Positions 1 through 12,280 are shown, counted from the first letter of the stretch. The stretch is 47,736 bases of DNA from an uncultured Flavobacteriaceae bacterium (GCA_913020075.1 CAJWAE010000006.1:1-47736); one strand, 5' to 3'. Numbers and translations are program-made. The notes: a model not told the origin generated them from the letters alone.

Positions 1-1
1 T

Positions 2-325
2 TGCAAACAATTTAATGCAAGAACTCAAGATAAACCAGGTAAAATATTACCGGTTCAGATTACTGTATATAAAGACAAATCATTTGAATTTGTTGTTAAG
101 ACACCGCCAGCGGCCGTTCAACTGATGGAAGCAGCCAAAGCTAAAAAAGGTTCTGGAGAACCCAATAGAAAGAAAGTGGCTTCAGTCACTTGGGATCAAG
201 TAAAACTCATTGCTGAGGATAAAATGCCGGATCTAAATGCGTTTACTGTAGAGTCTGCCATGAAAATGGTTGCTGGTACTGCACGTTCAATGGGTTTTAC
301 TATTTCTGGACAAGCACCCTTTTAA
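2..325 (+). CDS. rplK: 50S ribosomal protein L11, C-terminal part (5' end outside window)
   Basis: Frame is open from base 2 ([41 protein letters not shown]...[31 protein letters not shown]...[10 protein letters not shown]), typical L11; directly upstream of rplA. The supplied ORF at 125 is an internal ATG. Confidence 0.96.
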   Translation, partial: CKQFNARTQDKPGKILPVQITVYKDKSFEFVVKTPPAAVQLMEAAKAKKGSGEPNRKKVASVTWDQVKLIAEDKMPDLNAFTVESAMKMVAGTARSMGFTISGQAPF

Positions 326-342
326 TTTATTAATATTAAGCA

Positions 343-1032
343 ATGGCTAAAATAACTAAGAAACAAAAAGAAGCTAGAGCTAAAGTAGATCCTAATAGTA
401 TCTATACGCTCAAAGAAGCCTCCGGTTTGGTAAAAGAAATTACCAACACAAAATTTGATGCGAGCATTGATCTAGCAATACGTTTAGGGGTAGATCCTAA
501 GAAGGCTAATCAAATGGTCCGTGGAGTTGTAACACTTCCTCATGGGACAGGTAAAGACGTTCGTGTACTTGCGCTTGTAACCCCAGACAAAGAAGCCGAA
601 GCTAAAGAAGCTGGGGCTGATTACATAGGATTAGATGAATATTTGCAAAAAATAAAAGATGGTTGGACTGATGTTGATGTAATTGTAACCATGCCTAGTG
701 TTATGGGTAAATTAGGTCCTTTAGGTCGTGTTTTAGGTCCACGTGGTTTAATGCCTAACCCAAAAACTGGAACAGTTACTATGGATATCAGGAAGGCTGT
801 AACTGATGTTAAAGGTGGTAAGATTGATTTCAAAGTAGACAAAACAGGAATTATTCATGCAGCAATCGGAAAAGCATCTTTCACACAAGATAAAATTTAC
901 GAAAATGCCGATGAATTGTTGAAAACTATTGAGAAATTAAAACCTTCAACAACCAAAGGAATATATGTTAAAAGCGTTTTCATGTCAAGCACTATGAGCC
1001 CAAGTATTGCAATTGATGCCAAAATGAGTTAA
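343..1032 (+). CDS. rplA: 50S ribosomal protein L1
   Basis: [16 protein letters not shown]...[24 protein letters not shown]...[16 protein letters not shown]1 signature; operon position. Confidence 0.98.
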   Translation: MAKITKKQKEARAKVDPNSIYTLKEASGLVKEITNTKFDASIDLAIRLGVDPKKANQMVRGVVTLPHGTGKDVRVLALVTPDKEAEAKEAGADYIGLDEYLQKIKDGWTDVDVIVTMPSVMGKLGPLGRVLGPRGLMPNPKTGTVTMDIRKAVTDVKGGKIDFKVDKTGIIHAAIGKASFTQDKIYENADELLKTIEKLKPSTTKGIYVKSVFMSSTMSPSIAIDAKMS

Positions 1033-1049
1033 CGCACTAAACTTAATTA

Positions 1050-1571
1050 ATGACTAGACAAGAAAAAAACGACGCAATAGAAAACCTTAAAGATGCTTTA
1101 GTAGGTGTTAAAACACTTTACTTGGCTGATATTGAGGGATTAAACGCCTCCCAAACAAGCGACTTAAGACGCGCATGTTTTAAAGAAAATATTAAATTGC
1201 AAGTGGTTAAAAACACTTTACTTTCCAAAGCGATGGAAGCTTCCACCCACGATTTTGGAGAGTTGACGGGAATCCTTAAGGGTAACACGTCTTTAATGTT
1301 TTCCGATACGGGAAATGCACCTGCAAAGGTGATTAAAAACTTTAGAAAAAAGTCAGATAAGCCGATTTTAAAAGGTGCCTTCATTGAAGAATCTATTTAT
1401 ATTGGTGATGATCAAATCGATGCATTAGTAGCGATTAAATCTAAAGATGAATTGATTGGAGAGATTATATCCTTGTTACAATCTCCAGCCAAGAACGTAA
1501 TTTCTGCACTTCAGTCAGGAGGTGGGAAACTATCTGGAATCCTTCAAACGCTTTCAGAACGTGAATCCTGA
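1050..1571 (+). CDS. rplJ: 50S ribosomal protein L10
   Basis: MTRQEKNDAIENLKDALVGVKTLYLADIEGLNASQTSDLRR...VVKNTLLSKAME; between rplA and rplL. Confidence 0.97.
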   Translation: MTRQEKNDAIENLKDALVGVKTLYLADIEGLNASQTSDLRRACFKENIKLQVVKNTLLSKAMEASTHDFGELTGILKGNTSLMFSDTGNAPAKVIKNFRKKSDKPILKGAFIEESIYIGDDQIDALVAIKSKDELIGEIISLLQSPAKNVISALQSGGGKLSGILQTLSERES

Positions 1572-1633
1572 CCGATAAAAAGTACGCATTCGATTACACA
1601 CACATTATAATTTAAACAGATAAATAAGTAACA

Positions 1634-2011
1634 ATGGCAGATTTAAAAAAATTCGCGGAAGAATTAGTTAACCTAACAGTAAAAGACGTTAATGAGTTGG
1701 CTGATATTTTAAAAGATGAGTATGGTATTGAGCCTGCAGCAGCGGCAGTAGTTGCTGGGCCAGTAAGTGGTGGAGCTGGAGGAGACGCCGTAGAGGAAAA
1801 GTCAGAATTTGACGTAATCCTTAAAGCAGCTGGAGGTTCTAAACTAGCCGTAGTAAAATTAGTAAAAGAATTGACAGGTCTTGGGCTCAAAGAAGCTAAG
1901 GAACTTGTTGACAATGCACCTAGTCCTGTGAAAGAAGGAATAGCTAAAGATGAAGCAGATGCGCTTCAAAAAGCTTTAGAAGAAGCTGGTGCAGAGGTTG
2001 AGCTTAAATAG
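1634..2011 (+). CDS. rplL: 50S ribosomal protein L7/L12
   Basis: Ala/Gly-rich hinge and [49 protein letters not shown]. Confidence 0.98.
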   Translation: MADLKKFAEELVNLTVKDVNELADILKDEYGIEPAAAAVVAGPVSGGAGGDAVEEKSEFDVILKAAGGSKLAVVKLVKELTGLGLKEAKELVDNAPSPVKEGIAKDEADALQKALEEAGAEVELK

Positions 2012-2031
2012 TCTCGATTCATACCAATAAA

Positions 2032-2071
2032 GGTTTAGGCTTTTGGATTTTCCAAAGGCCTAAACCCTTTT
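2032..2071 (+). terminator. Hairpin between rplL and rpoB; probable partial terminator/attenuator
   Basis: GGTTTAGGCTTTTGGA-TTT-TCCAAAGGCCTAAACC: 16-bp stem with one G-T wobble, 3-nt loop, followed by cTTTTa. Confidence 0.8.
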
Positions 2072-2117
2072 ATAGTGCTTGCCCCCTTTAATAGTATGAC
2101 CCTTAAATATAATTTAG

Positions 2118-5100
2118 ATGCCAAGTAAACAGAGTCAAAGAATCAATTTCGCAGGAGCAAAACATACTCCGATGTATCCAGATTTTCTGGATATACAAAT
2201 CAAATCATTTCAGGATTTTTTCCAATTAGAAACAAAATCTGATGAACGTAATGAAGAAGGTCTTTTCAATACTTTCAAAGATAATTTTCCAATAACTGAT
2301 ACTCGAAATAATTTTGTTTTAGAGTTTTTAGATTATTTCGTGGATCCCCCTCGGTATTCTATTCAAGAATGCATTGAACGTGGATTAACTCATTCTGTTC
2401 CTCTCAAAGCGCGATTGAAATTATATTGCACAGATGAAGAACATGAAGATTTTGAAACGATAGTACAAGATGTTTTCTTAGGAACAATTCCATATATGAC
2501 TCCTAGCGGTACATTTGTCATAAATGGGGCGGAAAGAATTGTTGTCTCTCAATTACATAGATCTCCAGGAGTCTTTTTTGGACAATCGTTTCATGCTAAT
2601 GGAACTAAATTATATTCTGCTAGAGTAATTCCTTTTAAAGGTTCATGGATTGAATTTGCTACAGACATTAATAGTGTTATGTATGCTTACATTGATCGTA
2701 AGAAAAAACTACCTGTTACAACTTTATTCAGAGCAATTGGCTTTGAAAGCGATAAAGACATTTTAGAAATATTTGATCTTGCTGAAGAAATAAAAGTATC
2801 TAAAACAGGTATTAAAAAAGTATTAGGAAGAAAACTTGCAGCTCGTGTTTTAAAGACATGGCATGAAGATTTTGTTGATGAAGATACTGGAGAGGTAATT
2901 TCAATAGAAAGAAATGAAATCATTATTGATCGTGATGTTATTTTAGAAAAAGACCATATTGTTGAAATTTTAGAAGCAAATGTTAAGACAATATTACTTC
3001 ATAAAATAGACTCTCATATGTCTGATTATGCAATTATTTATAACACTTTGCAAAAAGATCCTACTAATTCTGAAAAAGAAGCTGTAGAACATATCTATCG
3101 ACAGTTACGTAATGCAGAGCCACCAGATGAAGATACGGCTCGAGGAATTATTGATAAATTATTTTTCTCTGATCAACGTTATAACTTAGGTGAGGTTGGA
3201 CGATACAGGATGAATAAAAAACTAGGCTTGGATGTTGAGATGGATAAGCTAGTATTGACTAAATTAGATATTATTACCATCATCAAGTATTTGATTGAAC
3301 TAATTAATTCTAAAGCAGAAATTGATGATATAGATCATTTGTCTAATCGTCGTGTTCGAACAGTAGGGGAACAATTGTCCTCCCAGTTTGGAGTTGGACT
3401 AGCTCGTATGGCAAGAACTATTCGTGAGCGAATGAATGTTCGTGATAACGAAGTTTTCACTCCCATTGACTTGATTAATGCAAAAACATTGTCTTCTGTA
3501 ATTAATAGTTTTTTTGGAACTAATCAGTTATCACAGTTCATGGATCAAACCAATCCGCTAGCTGAAATCACACATAAACGGAGACTATCTGCATTGGGAC
3601 CTGGTGGACTATCAAGAGAACGTGCTGGATTTGAAGTCCGTGATGTTCACTATACTCACTATGGAAGACTATGCCCTATCGAAACACCTGAAGGACCAAA
3701 TATTGGTCTAATTTCTTCTTTAGGAGTTTTTGCTAAAGTTAATAATCTAGGATTCATTGAAACACCTTATCGTAAAGTTGAAAATGGTGTAATTAATTTA
3801 AAAGAAATAACTTATTTAAGTGCAGAAGAAGAAGAAAATAAATTAATTGTTCAAGCAAATATCAATTATGATAAATCTGGTAAAATATTAGATGAAAAAG
3901 TAATTGCCAGAGATCAAGCTGATTTTCCAGTTGTTGTTCCGGAACAGGTTAATTATTCAGATGTAGCACCAAATCAAATAGCTTCTATTTCAGCATCTTT
4001 AATCCCTTTTTTAGAACACGATGATGCAAACCGTGCTTTGATGGGTTCAAATATGATGCGTCAAGCTGTACCTTTATTACGTCCTGAATCTCCAATAGTA
4101 GGAACTGGATTAGAAAAGCAAGTAGCTTCAGACTCTAGAGTACTAATAAATGCTGAAAATGATGGTGTTGTTGAATATGTTGATGCAGAGAAAATAACCA
4201 TAAAGTATGATTTTTCTGATCAAGATGAATTAATCAGCTTTGATGGAAACATAAAAACATACAATTTAATTAAGTTTAGAAAAACAAATCAGGGTACCTG
4301 TATCAATCTTAAGCCGATTATCAAAAAAGGCGAGAGAGTAACTAAAGGTCAAGTATTATGTCAAGGTTATGCAACTGAGGCTGGAGAATTGGCCTTAGGA
4401 AGAAATTTAAAAGTAGCCTTTATGCCATGGAAAGGTTATAATTTTGAGGATGCAATTGTTATTTCCGAAAAAGTAGTAAGACAAGACATTTTTACTTCTA
4501 TACATATAGATGAATATTCATTAGATGTTCGTGACACTAAATTAGGTGAAGAGGAATTGACCAATGATATTCCGAATGTCAGTGAAGAAGCTACAAGTGA
4601 TTTAGATGAAAACGGAATGATTCGTATTGGAGCTGAAGTCAATCCTGGGGATATTTTAATTGGCAAAATCACACCAAAAGGAGAATCTGACCCTACCCCA
4701 GAAGAAAAGTTATTACGAGCTATTTTTGGAGACAAAGCAGGGGATGTTAAAGATGCATCATTGAAAGCACCGCCATCTTTAAGAGGTGTTGTAATTGATA
4801 AAAAACTCTTTACACGGTCCGTTAAGGATAAACGCAGACGAAATCAAGACAAACAAGAGTTAGAAGTCCTAGAAGATGCTTATGACCTAAAGTTTGATTC
4901 ATTCAAAAATGTATTGGTTGAGAAATTATTTACTATTGTTAATGGGAAAACTTGTCAGGGAGTTCAAAATGATTTAGGCGAAGAAGTATTGCCAAAGGGC
5001 AAAAAATACACTCTCAAATTACTTTCAGGAGTTGAAGACTACACTCACCTAACCAAGGGAATGTGGACTACTACGAAAGAAATAAATGCGATGATTGCAG

Positions 5101-5927
5101 ATTTGATTCATAATTATAAAATTAAAGAGAATGATCTTCAAGGCTCACTAAGACGAGAAAAATTCACGATTAGTGTTGGAGATGAACTTCCGGCTGGAAT
5201 AAAGAAACTTGCTAAAGTATACATAGCTAAAAAACGTAAACTTAAAGTTGGAGATAAAATGGCAGGGCGTCATGGAAATAAGGGGATTGTTGCGCGTATT
5301 GTACGTGAAGAAGAAATGCCTTTCTTGGAAGACGGTACTGCCGTTGATATTGTATTAAATCCCTTAGGAGTTCCTTCTCGAATGAATATTGGTCAAATTT
5401 ATGAAACAGTATTAGGTTGGGCTGGTCAGAATTTAGGAGAGAAATATGCAACTCCAATTTTTGATGGAGCTACAATTGAAGAAATAAATGCATTAACTGA
5501 AAAAGGAAAGGTTCCTTTATATGGACATACTTATTTATATGATGGTGGAACTGGCGAACGTTTTGATCAACCCGCAACAGTAGGAATAATATATATGTTA
5601 AAATTAGGACATATGGTTGACGATAAAATGCATTCACGCTCTATTGGTCCGTATTCATTGATTACACAACAACCCTTAGGAGGTAAAGCTCAATTTGGAG
5701 GTCAGCGTTTTGGAGAAATGGAAGTTTGGGCATTGGAAGCATATGGTGCCTCTAGTACACTTCAAGAAATTTTAACAGTTAAATCTGATGATGTAATAGG
5801 TAGAGCAAAAACTTATGAAGCCATAGTTAAAGGTGATACTTTGCCAGAACCTGGTTTACCAGAATCTTTTAATGTGCTCATGCATGAATTAAAAGGACTT
5901 GGACTTGACATTCGATTGGAAGAATAA
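2118..5927 (+). CDS. rpoB: DNA-directed RNA polymerase subunit beta
   Basis: [68 protein letters not shown] and [14 protein letters not shown]. Confidence 0.99.
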   Translation: MPSKQSQRINFAGAKHTPMYPDFLDIQIKSFQDFFQLETKSDERNEEGLFNTFKDNFPITDTRNNFVLEFLDYFVDPPRYSIQECIERGLTHSVPLKARLKLYCTDEEHEDFETIVQDVFLGTIPYMTPSGTFVINGAERIVVSQLHRSPGVFFGQSFHANGTKLYSARVIPFKGSWIEFATDINSVMYAYIDRKKKLPVTTLFRAIGFESDKDILEIFDLAEEIKVSKTGIKKVLGRKLAARVLKTWHEDFVDEDTGEVISIERNEIIIDRDVILEKDHIVEILEANVKTILLHKIDSHMSDYAIIYNTLQKDPTNSEKEAVEHIYRQLRNAEPPDEDTARGIIDKLFFSDQRYNLGEVGRYRMNKKLGLDVEMDKLVLTKLDIITIIKYLIELINSKAEIDDIDHLSNRRVRTVGEQLSSQFGVGLARMARTIRERMNVRDNEVFTPIDLINAKTLSSVINSFFGTNQLSQFMDQTNPLAEITHKRRLSALGPGGLSRERAGFEVRDVHYTHYGRLCPIETPEGPNIGLISSLGVFAKVNNLGFIETPYRKVENGVINLKEITYLSAEEEENKLIVQANINYDKSGKILDEKVIARDQADFPVVVPEQVNYSDVAPNQIASISASLIPFLEHDDANRALMGSNMMRQAVPLLRPESPIVGTGLEKQVASDSRVLINAENDGVVEYVDAEKITIKYDFSDQDELISFDGNIKTYNLIKFRKTNQGTCINLKPIIKKGERVTKGQVLCQGYATEAGELALGRNLKVAFMPWKGYNFEDAIVISEKVVRQDIFTSIHIDEYSLDVRDTKLGEEELTNDIPNVSEEATSDLDENGMIRIGAEVNPGDILIGKITPKGESDPTPEEKLLRAIFGDKAGDVKDASLKAPPSLRGVVIDKKLFTRSVKDKRRRNQDKQELEVLEDAYDLKFDSFKNVLVEKLFTIVNGKTCQGVQNDLGEEVLPKGKKYTLKLLSGVEDYTHLTKGMWTTTKEINAMIADLIHNYKIKENDLQGSLRREKFTISVGDELPAGIKKLAKVYIAKKRKLKVGDKMAGRHGNKGIVARIVREEEMPFLEDGTAVDIVLNPLGVPSRMNIGQIYETVLGWAGQNLGEKYATPIFDGATIEEINALTEKGKVPLYGHTYLYDGGTGERFDQPATVGIIYMLKLGHMVDDKMHSRSIGPYSLITQQPLGGKAQFGGQRFGEMEVWALEAYGASSTLQEILTVKSDDVIGRAKTYEAIVKGDTLPEPGLPESFNVLMHELKGLGLDIRLEE

Positions 5928-5951
5928 TTAAATTAAAGAATACACTTGGCC

Positions 5952-8900
5952 ATGGCTAGAAATAACGATATCATTACTCAAAAAAAATTCAATAAAATCT
6001 CAATAGGTTTGGCTTCTCCGGAAGTTATTCTTGGAAACTCTCGTGGAGAAGTACTCAAGCCTGAAACCATTAACTATCGGACACACAAACCTGAGCGTGA
6101 TGGTTTGTTTTGTGAGCGTATCTTCGGACCTGTAAAAGATTATGAATGTGCTTGTGGAAAATACAAACGTATTAGATACAAAGGTATTGTTTGTGATCGT
6201 TGTGGTGTAGAAGTTACTGAAAAGAAAGTTCGTCGAGATCGCGTAGGACATATTAACTTAGTTGTGCCTGTTGCACATATTTGGTACTTCCGCTCACTTC
6301 CTAATAAGATTGGATACTTACTTGGACTTCCTTCCAAGAAGTTGGATATGATCATTTATTATGAACGCTATGTAGTAATTCAACCTGGTGCTGCAAAAAA
6401 TGAAGAAGGTGAGCCACTTCAGTCAAGAGATTTTTTGACAGAAGAAGAATATTTAAATGTTTTGGAACAGATTCCTCCTGAAAACCAATACAAAGAAGAT
6501 GATGATCCCGAAAAATTCATAGCTAAAATGGGGGCAGAATGTTTAATTGATTTACTTTCTAGAATTGATTTAAAAGATTTGTCATATCAATTACGTCATA
6601 AAGCAAATAACGAAACATCTAAACAACGTAAAACAGAAGCTTTAAAAAGACTTCAAGTCGTAGAAGCGTTTCGTGATGCAAATGAGAGAGGTCAAAATCT
6701 TCCTGAATGGATGATTATGAAAGCCATTCCAGTAATTCCACCTGAATTACGTCCTCTAGTACCATTGGATGGTGGTCGTTTTGCGACTTCAGATTTAAAT
6801 GACTTATATAGACGTGTTATTATTCGTAATAATCGTTTAAAGCGTTTGGTTGAAATAAAAGCACCTGAAGTTATACTTAGAAATGAAAAACGTATGTTAC
6901 AAGAATCTGTAGATTCATTGTTTGATAATACACGTAAATCATCAGCTGTAAAAACAGATTCTAACCGCCCTTTAAAGTCTCTTTCTGACTCATTAAAAGG
7001 AAAACAAGGTCGTTTCCGTCAAAATCTACTTGGAAAACGAGTTGATTATTCAGCACGCTCTGTAATTGTCGTTGGTCCTGAATTGAAATTATTTGAATGT
7101 GGATTACCAAAGGATATGGCAGCAGAGTTGTATAAACCTTTTATCATTCGTAAGATTATTGAACGTGGTATTGTTAAAACAGTAAAATCTGCAAAGAAAA
7201 TAATAGACCGAAAAGAGCCTGTAGTGTGGGATATTTTGGAAAATGTTTTAAAAGGTCATCCGGTTATGTTAAACCGAGCTCCTACTTTACACCGTCTTGG
7301 AATTCAAGCGTTCCAACCTAAATTGATTGAGGGAAAAGCAATTCAATTACATCCATTAGTATGTACCGCGTTTAATGCCGATTTTGATGGTGATCAGATG
7401 GCCGTTCACTTGCCTTTAGGGCCGGAGGCTATTTTAGAATGCCAACTTTTGATGTTGGCTTCTCACAGTATTTTGAACCCTGCAAATGGTCAGCCCATTA
7501 CGGTTCCTTCACAGGATATGGTTTTAGGATTATATTATATGACTAAAGCACGTAAATCTACTTCTAAAAATAAAGTTAAAGGTGAAGGACTTGTTTTCTA
7601 TTCAGTTGAAGAAGTTCACATTGCTCATAATGAGAAACGAGTAGATCTAAATGCTATGATTAAAATTAGGGCTAAAGATTTTAATGAAGTAGGAGAATTA
7701 GTCTATCAAATCATAGACACAACTGTTGGACGTGTTCTATTTAACGAGGTAGTTCCTGAAGCTGCAGGATTTTTTAATGTTGTTTTAACTAAGAAAAACC
7801 TTAGAGATATTATAGGAGATATTCTTAAAGTTACAAGTGTTCCCGAAACAGCTGAGTTTTTAGATCTTATTAAAACAATGGGCTACGGTTTTGCCTTTAA
7901 GGGGGGGCTATCTTTTAGCCTAGGAGATATAATTATCCCACCAGAAAAAACAACCATGATTGACGAGGCCAATAAAGAAGTTGACGGTGTAATTGGTAAC
8001 TACAACATGGGATTGATAACCAACAACGAACGTTACAACCAGGTGATAGATATTTGGACATCAACCAATGCAAATTTGACTGAATTGGCGATGAAAAGAA
8101 TTAGTGAAGATAAACAAGGATTCAATTCAGTATTCATGATGTTGGACTCTGGAGCGAGAGGATCAAAAGAGCAAATCCGTCAGTTAACAGGAATGCGCGG
8201 ATTAATGGCCAAACCTAAAAAATCAAACGTAGGAGGAGGAGAAATTATTGAAAACCCAATCCTTTCAAACTTTAAAGAAGGACTCTCTATTTTAGAATAC
8301 TTTATTTCAACCCACGGTGCACGAAAAGGACTCGCTGATACGGCTCTTAAAACTGCTGATGCAGGTTATCTAACACGACGTCTCCATGACGTTTCTCAAG
8401 ATGTTATTGTAAATCACGAAGATTGTGGAACACTAAGAGGTGTTGATGTCAAGCCATTAAAGAAAAACGAGGAAATAGTTGAGTCTCTCGGAGAACGAAT
8501 TTTAGGGCGTGTATCTCTACACGATATATTAGATCCTAGAAATAACGAAGTTATTGTTGAGTCTGGTAAAGAAATCGAAGATTCTCACGTCGTATTAGTT
8601 GAAAAAGCACCTATCGAATCTGTTGAAGTTAGATCACCATTAACGTGTGCTGCTAAGCGTGGTATTTGTGTTAAATGTTATGGACGAAATTTGGCAACTA
8701 ATAAAATGGTTCAACGTGGAGAGGCTGTAGGTGTAATTGCTGCCCAGTCTATCGGTGAGCCTGGAACTCAATTAACATTGAGGACCTTTCATGTTGGTGG
8801 AGTAGCTGGTAATATTTCTGAAGAAAACAAACTTATTTCTAAGTTTGGTGGAATTGCAGAAATTGAAGAGCTTAAAACTGTAAAAGGTAAGGATGTAGAC

Positions 8901-10253
8901 GGAAATGAAGCTGAAATAGTAATATCACGTACTTCAGAAATTAAGATTATTGATTCTAAAACTAAAAATATCTTAAGCACCAAAAATATTCCTTACGGAT
9001 CATCGATAAATGTTAAAAATGGATCTAAGATCAACAAGGATGACATAATTTGTCAATGGGATCCATTTAATGGAGTTATCGTTTCAGAATTTACAGGCAA
9101 AATCGTTTTTGAAAATATTGAACAAGGTCTTACTTACCAGGTTGAGATTGACGAGCAAACTGGATTCCAAGAAAAAGTAATTTCCGAGTCTAGAAATAAA
9201 AAATTAATTCCAACTTTATCTATTCAGGATAAAAAAGGAATTATTTTAAGGTCATATAATCTTCCAGTAGGAGCCCATTTGATTATTAATGAAGGTGATC
9301 AGATTGAAGAAGGTAAAGTCTTAGTTAAAATACCTCGTAAATCTGCTAAATCTGGTGATATAACTGGAGGTTTACCTCGAGTAACAGAATTGTTTGAAGC
9401 ACGTAATCCTTCTAATCCAGCAGTTGTGTCTGAGATAGATGGAGTTGTTTCTTTTGGGAAAATAAAAAGAGGAAATAGAGAAATTATTGTTGAGTCCAAA
9501 TTTGGAGATATTAAAAAATATCTAGTTAAATTATCTAATCAAATATTAGTTCAAGAAAACGACTTTGTGAAAGCTGGAATGTCATTATCTGACGGCTCAA
9601 CCACACCAGCAGACATCTTAAAGATTAAAGGACCCTCTGCAGTTCAACAGTATCTTGTAAATGAAATCCAAGAGGTTTATCGATTACAAGGTGTTAAAAT
9701 TAATGATAAGCACTTTGAAGTAGTTGTACGTCAGATGATGCGTAAAGTAAGAATAATGGATCCAGGGGATTCTATTTTTCTTGAAAATCAATTAATATTT
9801 CGCTATGACTTTATGGATGAAAATGATTCATTATATGGTATGAAAGTAATTGACGAAGTTGGAGATTCTGAGAATTTAAAACAAGGACAAGTTATATCCA
9901 CACGTCAGTTACGAGATGAAAATTCTTTATTAACTCGTGAAAATAGAAAGTTAGTCGTAGCACATGACGCTGCCTCTGCTACTGCTACTCCAGAATTACA
10001 AGGAATTACTCGAGCTTCATTACAAACAAAATCTTTTATTTCTGCGGCATCTTTCCAGGAAACAACTAAAGTTTTGAATGAAGCTGCGGTTAGTGGTAAA
10101 GTTGACTTTTTGATGGGCTTGAAAGAAAATGTAATTGTAGGGCATAAAATTCCAGCAGGGACAGGTCTTAGAGCTTATAATGATGTAATTGTAGGATCAA
10201 AAGAAGAATATAATAGTCTATTGATTGATAAAGAAGAGGAAATTAGTTTTTAA
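5952..10253 (+). CDS. rpoC: DNA-directed RNA polymerase subunit beta'
   Basis: [23 protein letters not shown] zinc finger, [12 protein letters not shown] catalytic motif, ADSGARGS-like bridge-helix region. The track start at 5946 is a TTG; ATG at 5952 (MARNND) is more likely. Confidence 0.99.
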   Translation: MARNNDIITQKKFNKISIGLASPEVILGNSRGEVLKPETINYRTHKPERDGLFCERIFGPVKDYECACGKYKRIRYKGIVCDRCGVEVTEKKVRRDRVGHINLVVPVAHIWYFRSLPNKIGYLLGLPSKKLDMIIYYERYVVIQPGAAKNEEGEPLQSRDFLTEEEYLNVLEQIPPENQYKEDDDPEKFIAKMGAECLIDLLSRIDLKDLSYQLRHKANNETSKQRKTEALKRLQVVEAFRDANERGQNLPEWMIMKAIPVIPPELRPLVPLDGGRFATSDLNDLYRRVIIRNNRLKRLVEIKAPEVILRNEKRMLQESVDSLFDNTRKSSAVKTDSNRPLKSLSDSLKGKQGRFRQNLLGKRVDYSARSVIVVGPELKLFECGLPKDMAAELYKPFIIRKIIERGIVKTVKSAKKIIDRKEPVVWDILENVLKGHPVMLNRAPTLHRLGIQAFQPKLIEGKAIQLHPLVCTAFNADFDGDQMAVHLPLGPEAILECQLLMLASHSILNPANGQPITVPSQDMVLGLYYMTKARKSTSKNKVKGEGLVFYSVEEVHIAHNEKRVDLNAMIKIRAKDFNEVGELVYQIIDTTVGRVLFNEVVPEAAGFFNVVLTKKNLRDIIGDILKVTSVPETAEFLDLIKTMGYGFAFKGGLSFSLGDIIIPPEKTTMIDEANKEVDGVIGNYNMGLITNNERYNQVIDIWTSTNANLTELAMKRISEDKQGFNSVFMMLDSGARGSKEQIRQLTGMRGLMAKPKKSNVGGGEIIENPILSNFKEGLSILEYFISTHGARKGLADTALKTADAGYLTRRLHDVSQDVIVNHEDCGTLRGVDVKPLKKNEEIVESLGERILGRVSLHDILDPRNNEVIVESGKEIEDSHVVLVEKAPIESVEVRSPLTCAAKRGICVKCYGRNLATNKMVQRGEAVGVIAAQSIGEPGTQLTLRTFHVGGVAGNISEENKLISKFGGIAEIEELKTVKGKDVDGNEAEIVISRTSEIKIIDSKTKNILSTKNIPYGSSINVKNGSKINKDDIICQWDPFNGVIVSEFTGKIVFENIEQGLTYQVEIDEQTGFQEKVISESRNKKLIPTLSIQDKKGIILRSYNLPVGAHLIINEGDQIEEGKVLVKIPRKSAKSGDITGGLPRVTELFEARNPSNPAVVSEIDGVVSFGKIKRGNREIIVESKFGDIKKYLVKLSNQILVQENDFVKAGMSLSDGSTTPADILKIKGPSAVQQYLVNEIQEVYRLQGVKINDKHFEVVVRQMMRKVRIMDPGDSIFLENQLIFRYDFMDENDSLYGMKVIDEVGDSENLKQGQVISTRQLRDENSLLTRENRKLVVAHDAASATATPELQGITRASLQTKSFISAASFQETTKVLNEAAVSGKVDFLMGLKENVIVGHKIPAGTGLRAYNDVIVGSKEEYNSLLIDKEEEISF

Positions 10254-10265
10254 ATTCAGTTAATT

Positions 10266-10580
10266 ATGGACGACACAAAAGCTACCGGTGATCAGCAACT
10301 CAATATTTCTATCGATGAAAATGTAGCAGATGGTGTTTATTCTAACCTAGCTATTATAAATCATTCTGTTTCCGAGTTCATTGTAGATTTTATTACTGTA
10401 ATGCCAGGTGCCCCAAAAGCCAGGGTAAAATCACGTGTAATTTTAACCCCTGAACACGTAAAGCGCTTTCACAAAGCTTTAGGTGATAACATCAAGCGTT
10501 TCGAAAATGCTAACGGAGAAGTGAAAACAAGTGAAATTCCCCCGATTCCATTAAATTTTGGACCTACCGGAGAGGCTTAG
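10266..10580 (+). CDS. DUF3467 domain-containing protein
   Basis: MDDTKATGDQQLNISIDENVADGVYSNLAIINHSVSEFIVDFITVMPGAPKARVKSRVILTPEHVKRFHKAL; 12 nt after the rpoC stop, same strand. Confidence 0.88.
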   Translation: MDDTKATGDQQLNISIDENVADGVYSNLAIINHSVSEFIVDFITVMPGAPKARVKSRVILTPEHVKRFHKALGDNIKRFENANGEVKTSEIPPIPLNFGPTGEA

Positions 10581-10583
10581 ACT

Positions 10584-10614
10584 AAAAAATACATAATTTA
10601 GATTGTGTTTTTTT
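10584..10614. terminator. Weak AT-rich hairpin between convergent DUF3467 gene and prfC
   Basis: AAAAAATACA-N10-TGTGTTTTTT(T) stem with one G-T wobble; A tract on one side and T tract on the other. Confidence 0.45.
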
Positions 10615-10618
10615 ATGC

Positions 10619-12211
10619 TTAATTTTTGAATTCTGAAGTAAAATGAAATACAATAGAAGGATATTTTTGCTGAGTCATTTGTAAGGAAAAAGATGAATCT
10701 GCAAAAAATACTAATTGTCCATGTTTATCTGTTGCTAAAAATTTTTGTTTTATCCGTTTAAATTCTTTAAATTCTTCATTATCAATATTTTGTGTGTCTA
10801 CCCAGCAAGCTTTATGTACATTAAGGTTTTCATATGAGCATTTTGCACCGTATTCATGTTCAAGACGGTATTGAATTACTTCGAATTGAAGAGCACCGAC
10901 TGTTCCAACCACTTTTCTATTATTCAAAGAAAGTGTAAAAAGTTGAGCGACACCTTCATCCATCAACTGATCGATACCTTTATGAAGCTGTTTTGACTTT
11001 AATGGATCTACATTATTTATAAAACGAAAATGTTCTGGTGAAAAGTTAGGAATTCCTCTAAATTGAAGAATTTCACCACTTGTTAGTGTGTCTCCAATTT
11101 TAAAATTTCCTGTATCATGAAGACCAACTATATCTCCTGGATATGAGATATCAACAATTTGTTTTTTCTCTGCAAAAAAAGCATTTGGTGAAGAAAATTT
11201 TATTTTTTTATTTTTACGTACATGTAGATATGGTTTATTTCGTTCAAATGTTCCAGACACTATTTTAATAAACGCTAGTCGATCTCTATGGTTAGGATCC
11301 ATATTAGCATGAATTTTAAACACAAAGCCACTAAATTCATTTTCATTAGGATTAATAATACGCTTCTCTGAAGCCTTTGGAAGTGGTTCTGGAGCAATTT
11401 CTATAAAACAATTGAGAAGTTCTTCAACACCAAAGTTATTTAATGCAGAACCAAATAAAACAGGATGAAGATCTCCCTTTAGATAATCTTTTTGATTAAA
11501 TTTTGGATATACTCCATCTATCAATTCTAATTCTTCTTTTAATACTGTATGACTTTCTAGTCCAATAATTTTTGATAATTCCGGATCATTCAAAGATTGA
11601 AATTGTTTCTTTTTGCCAATAATTTGTTTTTGTTCGTCTTCAAATAGCTGAATATTATTTTCCCAAATATTGTAAATTCCTTTAAAATCGTATCCCATTC
11701 CAATTGGAATTGAAAGAGGAGTGACAGTTAGTCTTAATTTTTGTTCAACTTCATCTAATAAGTCAAATGCATCTTTTCCTTCTCTATCAAGTTTATTTAT
11801 GAAGACTATTATAGGAATTTTTCTCATTCTACAAACTTCAACCAGTTTCTCTGTCTGAGTCTCTACTCCTTTAGCAACATCAATTACTACAATCACACTA
11901 TCCACAGCTGTAAGGGTTCTGAAGGTGTCTTCTGCAAAATCTTTATGTCCGGGAGTGTCTAAAATATTTATTTTTTTATTCTTATAGACAAAAGCCAATA
12001 CGGATGTAGACACAGAGATCCCACGTTGTCTTTCAATCTCCATGAAGTCACTAGTAGCTGACTTTTTAATTTTATTAGATTTCACTGCACCTGCTTCTTG
12101 AATTGCACCACCAAAAAGTAATAGCTTTTCAGTAAGTGTAGTTTTACCTGCATCAGGGTGTGAAATTATCCCAAAGGTCCGTCTGCGTTTTATTTCTTCT
12201 AAAAATCCCAT
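10619..12211 (-). CDS. prfC: Peptide chain release factor 3
   Basis: EIKRRRTFGIISHPDAGKTTLTEKLLLFGGAIQEAGAVK...ATSDFMEIERQRGISVSTSV, LDTPGHKDFAEDTFRTLTAVDS. Confidence 0.96.
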   Translation of the reverse strand: MGFLEEIKRRRTFGIISHPDAGKTTLTEKLLLFGGAIQEAGAVKSNKIKKSATSDFMEIERQRGISVSTSVLAFVYKNKKINILDTPGHKDFAEDTFRTLTAVDSVIVVIDVAKGVETQTEKLVEVCRMRKIPIIVFINKLDREGKDAFDLLDEVEQKLRLTVTPLSIPIGMGYDFKGIYNIWENNIQLFEDEQKQIIGKKKQFQSLNDPELSKIIGLESHTVLKEELELIDGVYPKFNQKDYLKGDLHPVLFGSALNNFGVEELLNCFIEIAPEPLPKASEKRIINPNENEFSGFVFKIHANMDPNHRDRLAFIKIVSGTFERNKPYLHVRKNKKIKFSSPNAFFAEKKQIVDISYPGDIVGLHDTGNFKIGDTLTSGEILQFRGIPNFSPEHFRFINNVDPLKSKQLHKGIDQLMDEGVAQLFTLSLNNRKVVGTVGALQFEVIQYRLEHEYGAKCSYENLNVHKACWVDTQNIDNEEFKEFKRIKQKFLATDKHGQLVFFADSSFSLQMTQQKYPSIVFHFTSEFKN

Positions 12212-12216
12212 GGTAA

Positions 12217-12224
12217 CAAAAGTA
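12217..12224 (-). promoter_or_regulatory. Candidate Bacteroidota -7 element upstream of prfC (TACTTTTG)
   Basis: Minus-strand TACTTTTG matches TAnnTTTG and ends 5 nt before the prfC ATG. Confidence 0.45.
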
Positions 12225-12280
12225 TTACAAATAAAGCCATAGCCGATAAATAGTGAATAGGTTTTTGTGAAAATTATAGG

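Noticed and set aside
621-842. Antisense ORFs opposite rplA, rplJ and rplL (also 1118-1384 and 1612-1914, minus strand)
   Set aside because: They lie fully or almost fully within highly conserved ribosomal genes, with low-complexity translations and no recognisable family; shadow ORFs.
1572-1633. Ribosomal protein L10 leader-type regulatory RNA
   Set aside because: The rplA-rplJ gap is only 17 nt and the rplJ-rplL gap shows no convincing structure, so a classical L10 leader is not supported here.
2687-9499. Minus-strand ORFs inside rpoB/rpoC (2687, 4436, 5242, 6000, 6140, 8789, 9299)
   Set aside because: Shadow ORFs of conserved RNAP genes; no promoter or domain evidence.
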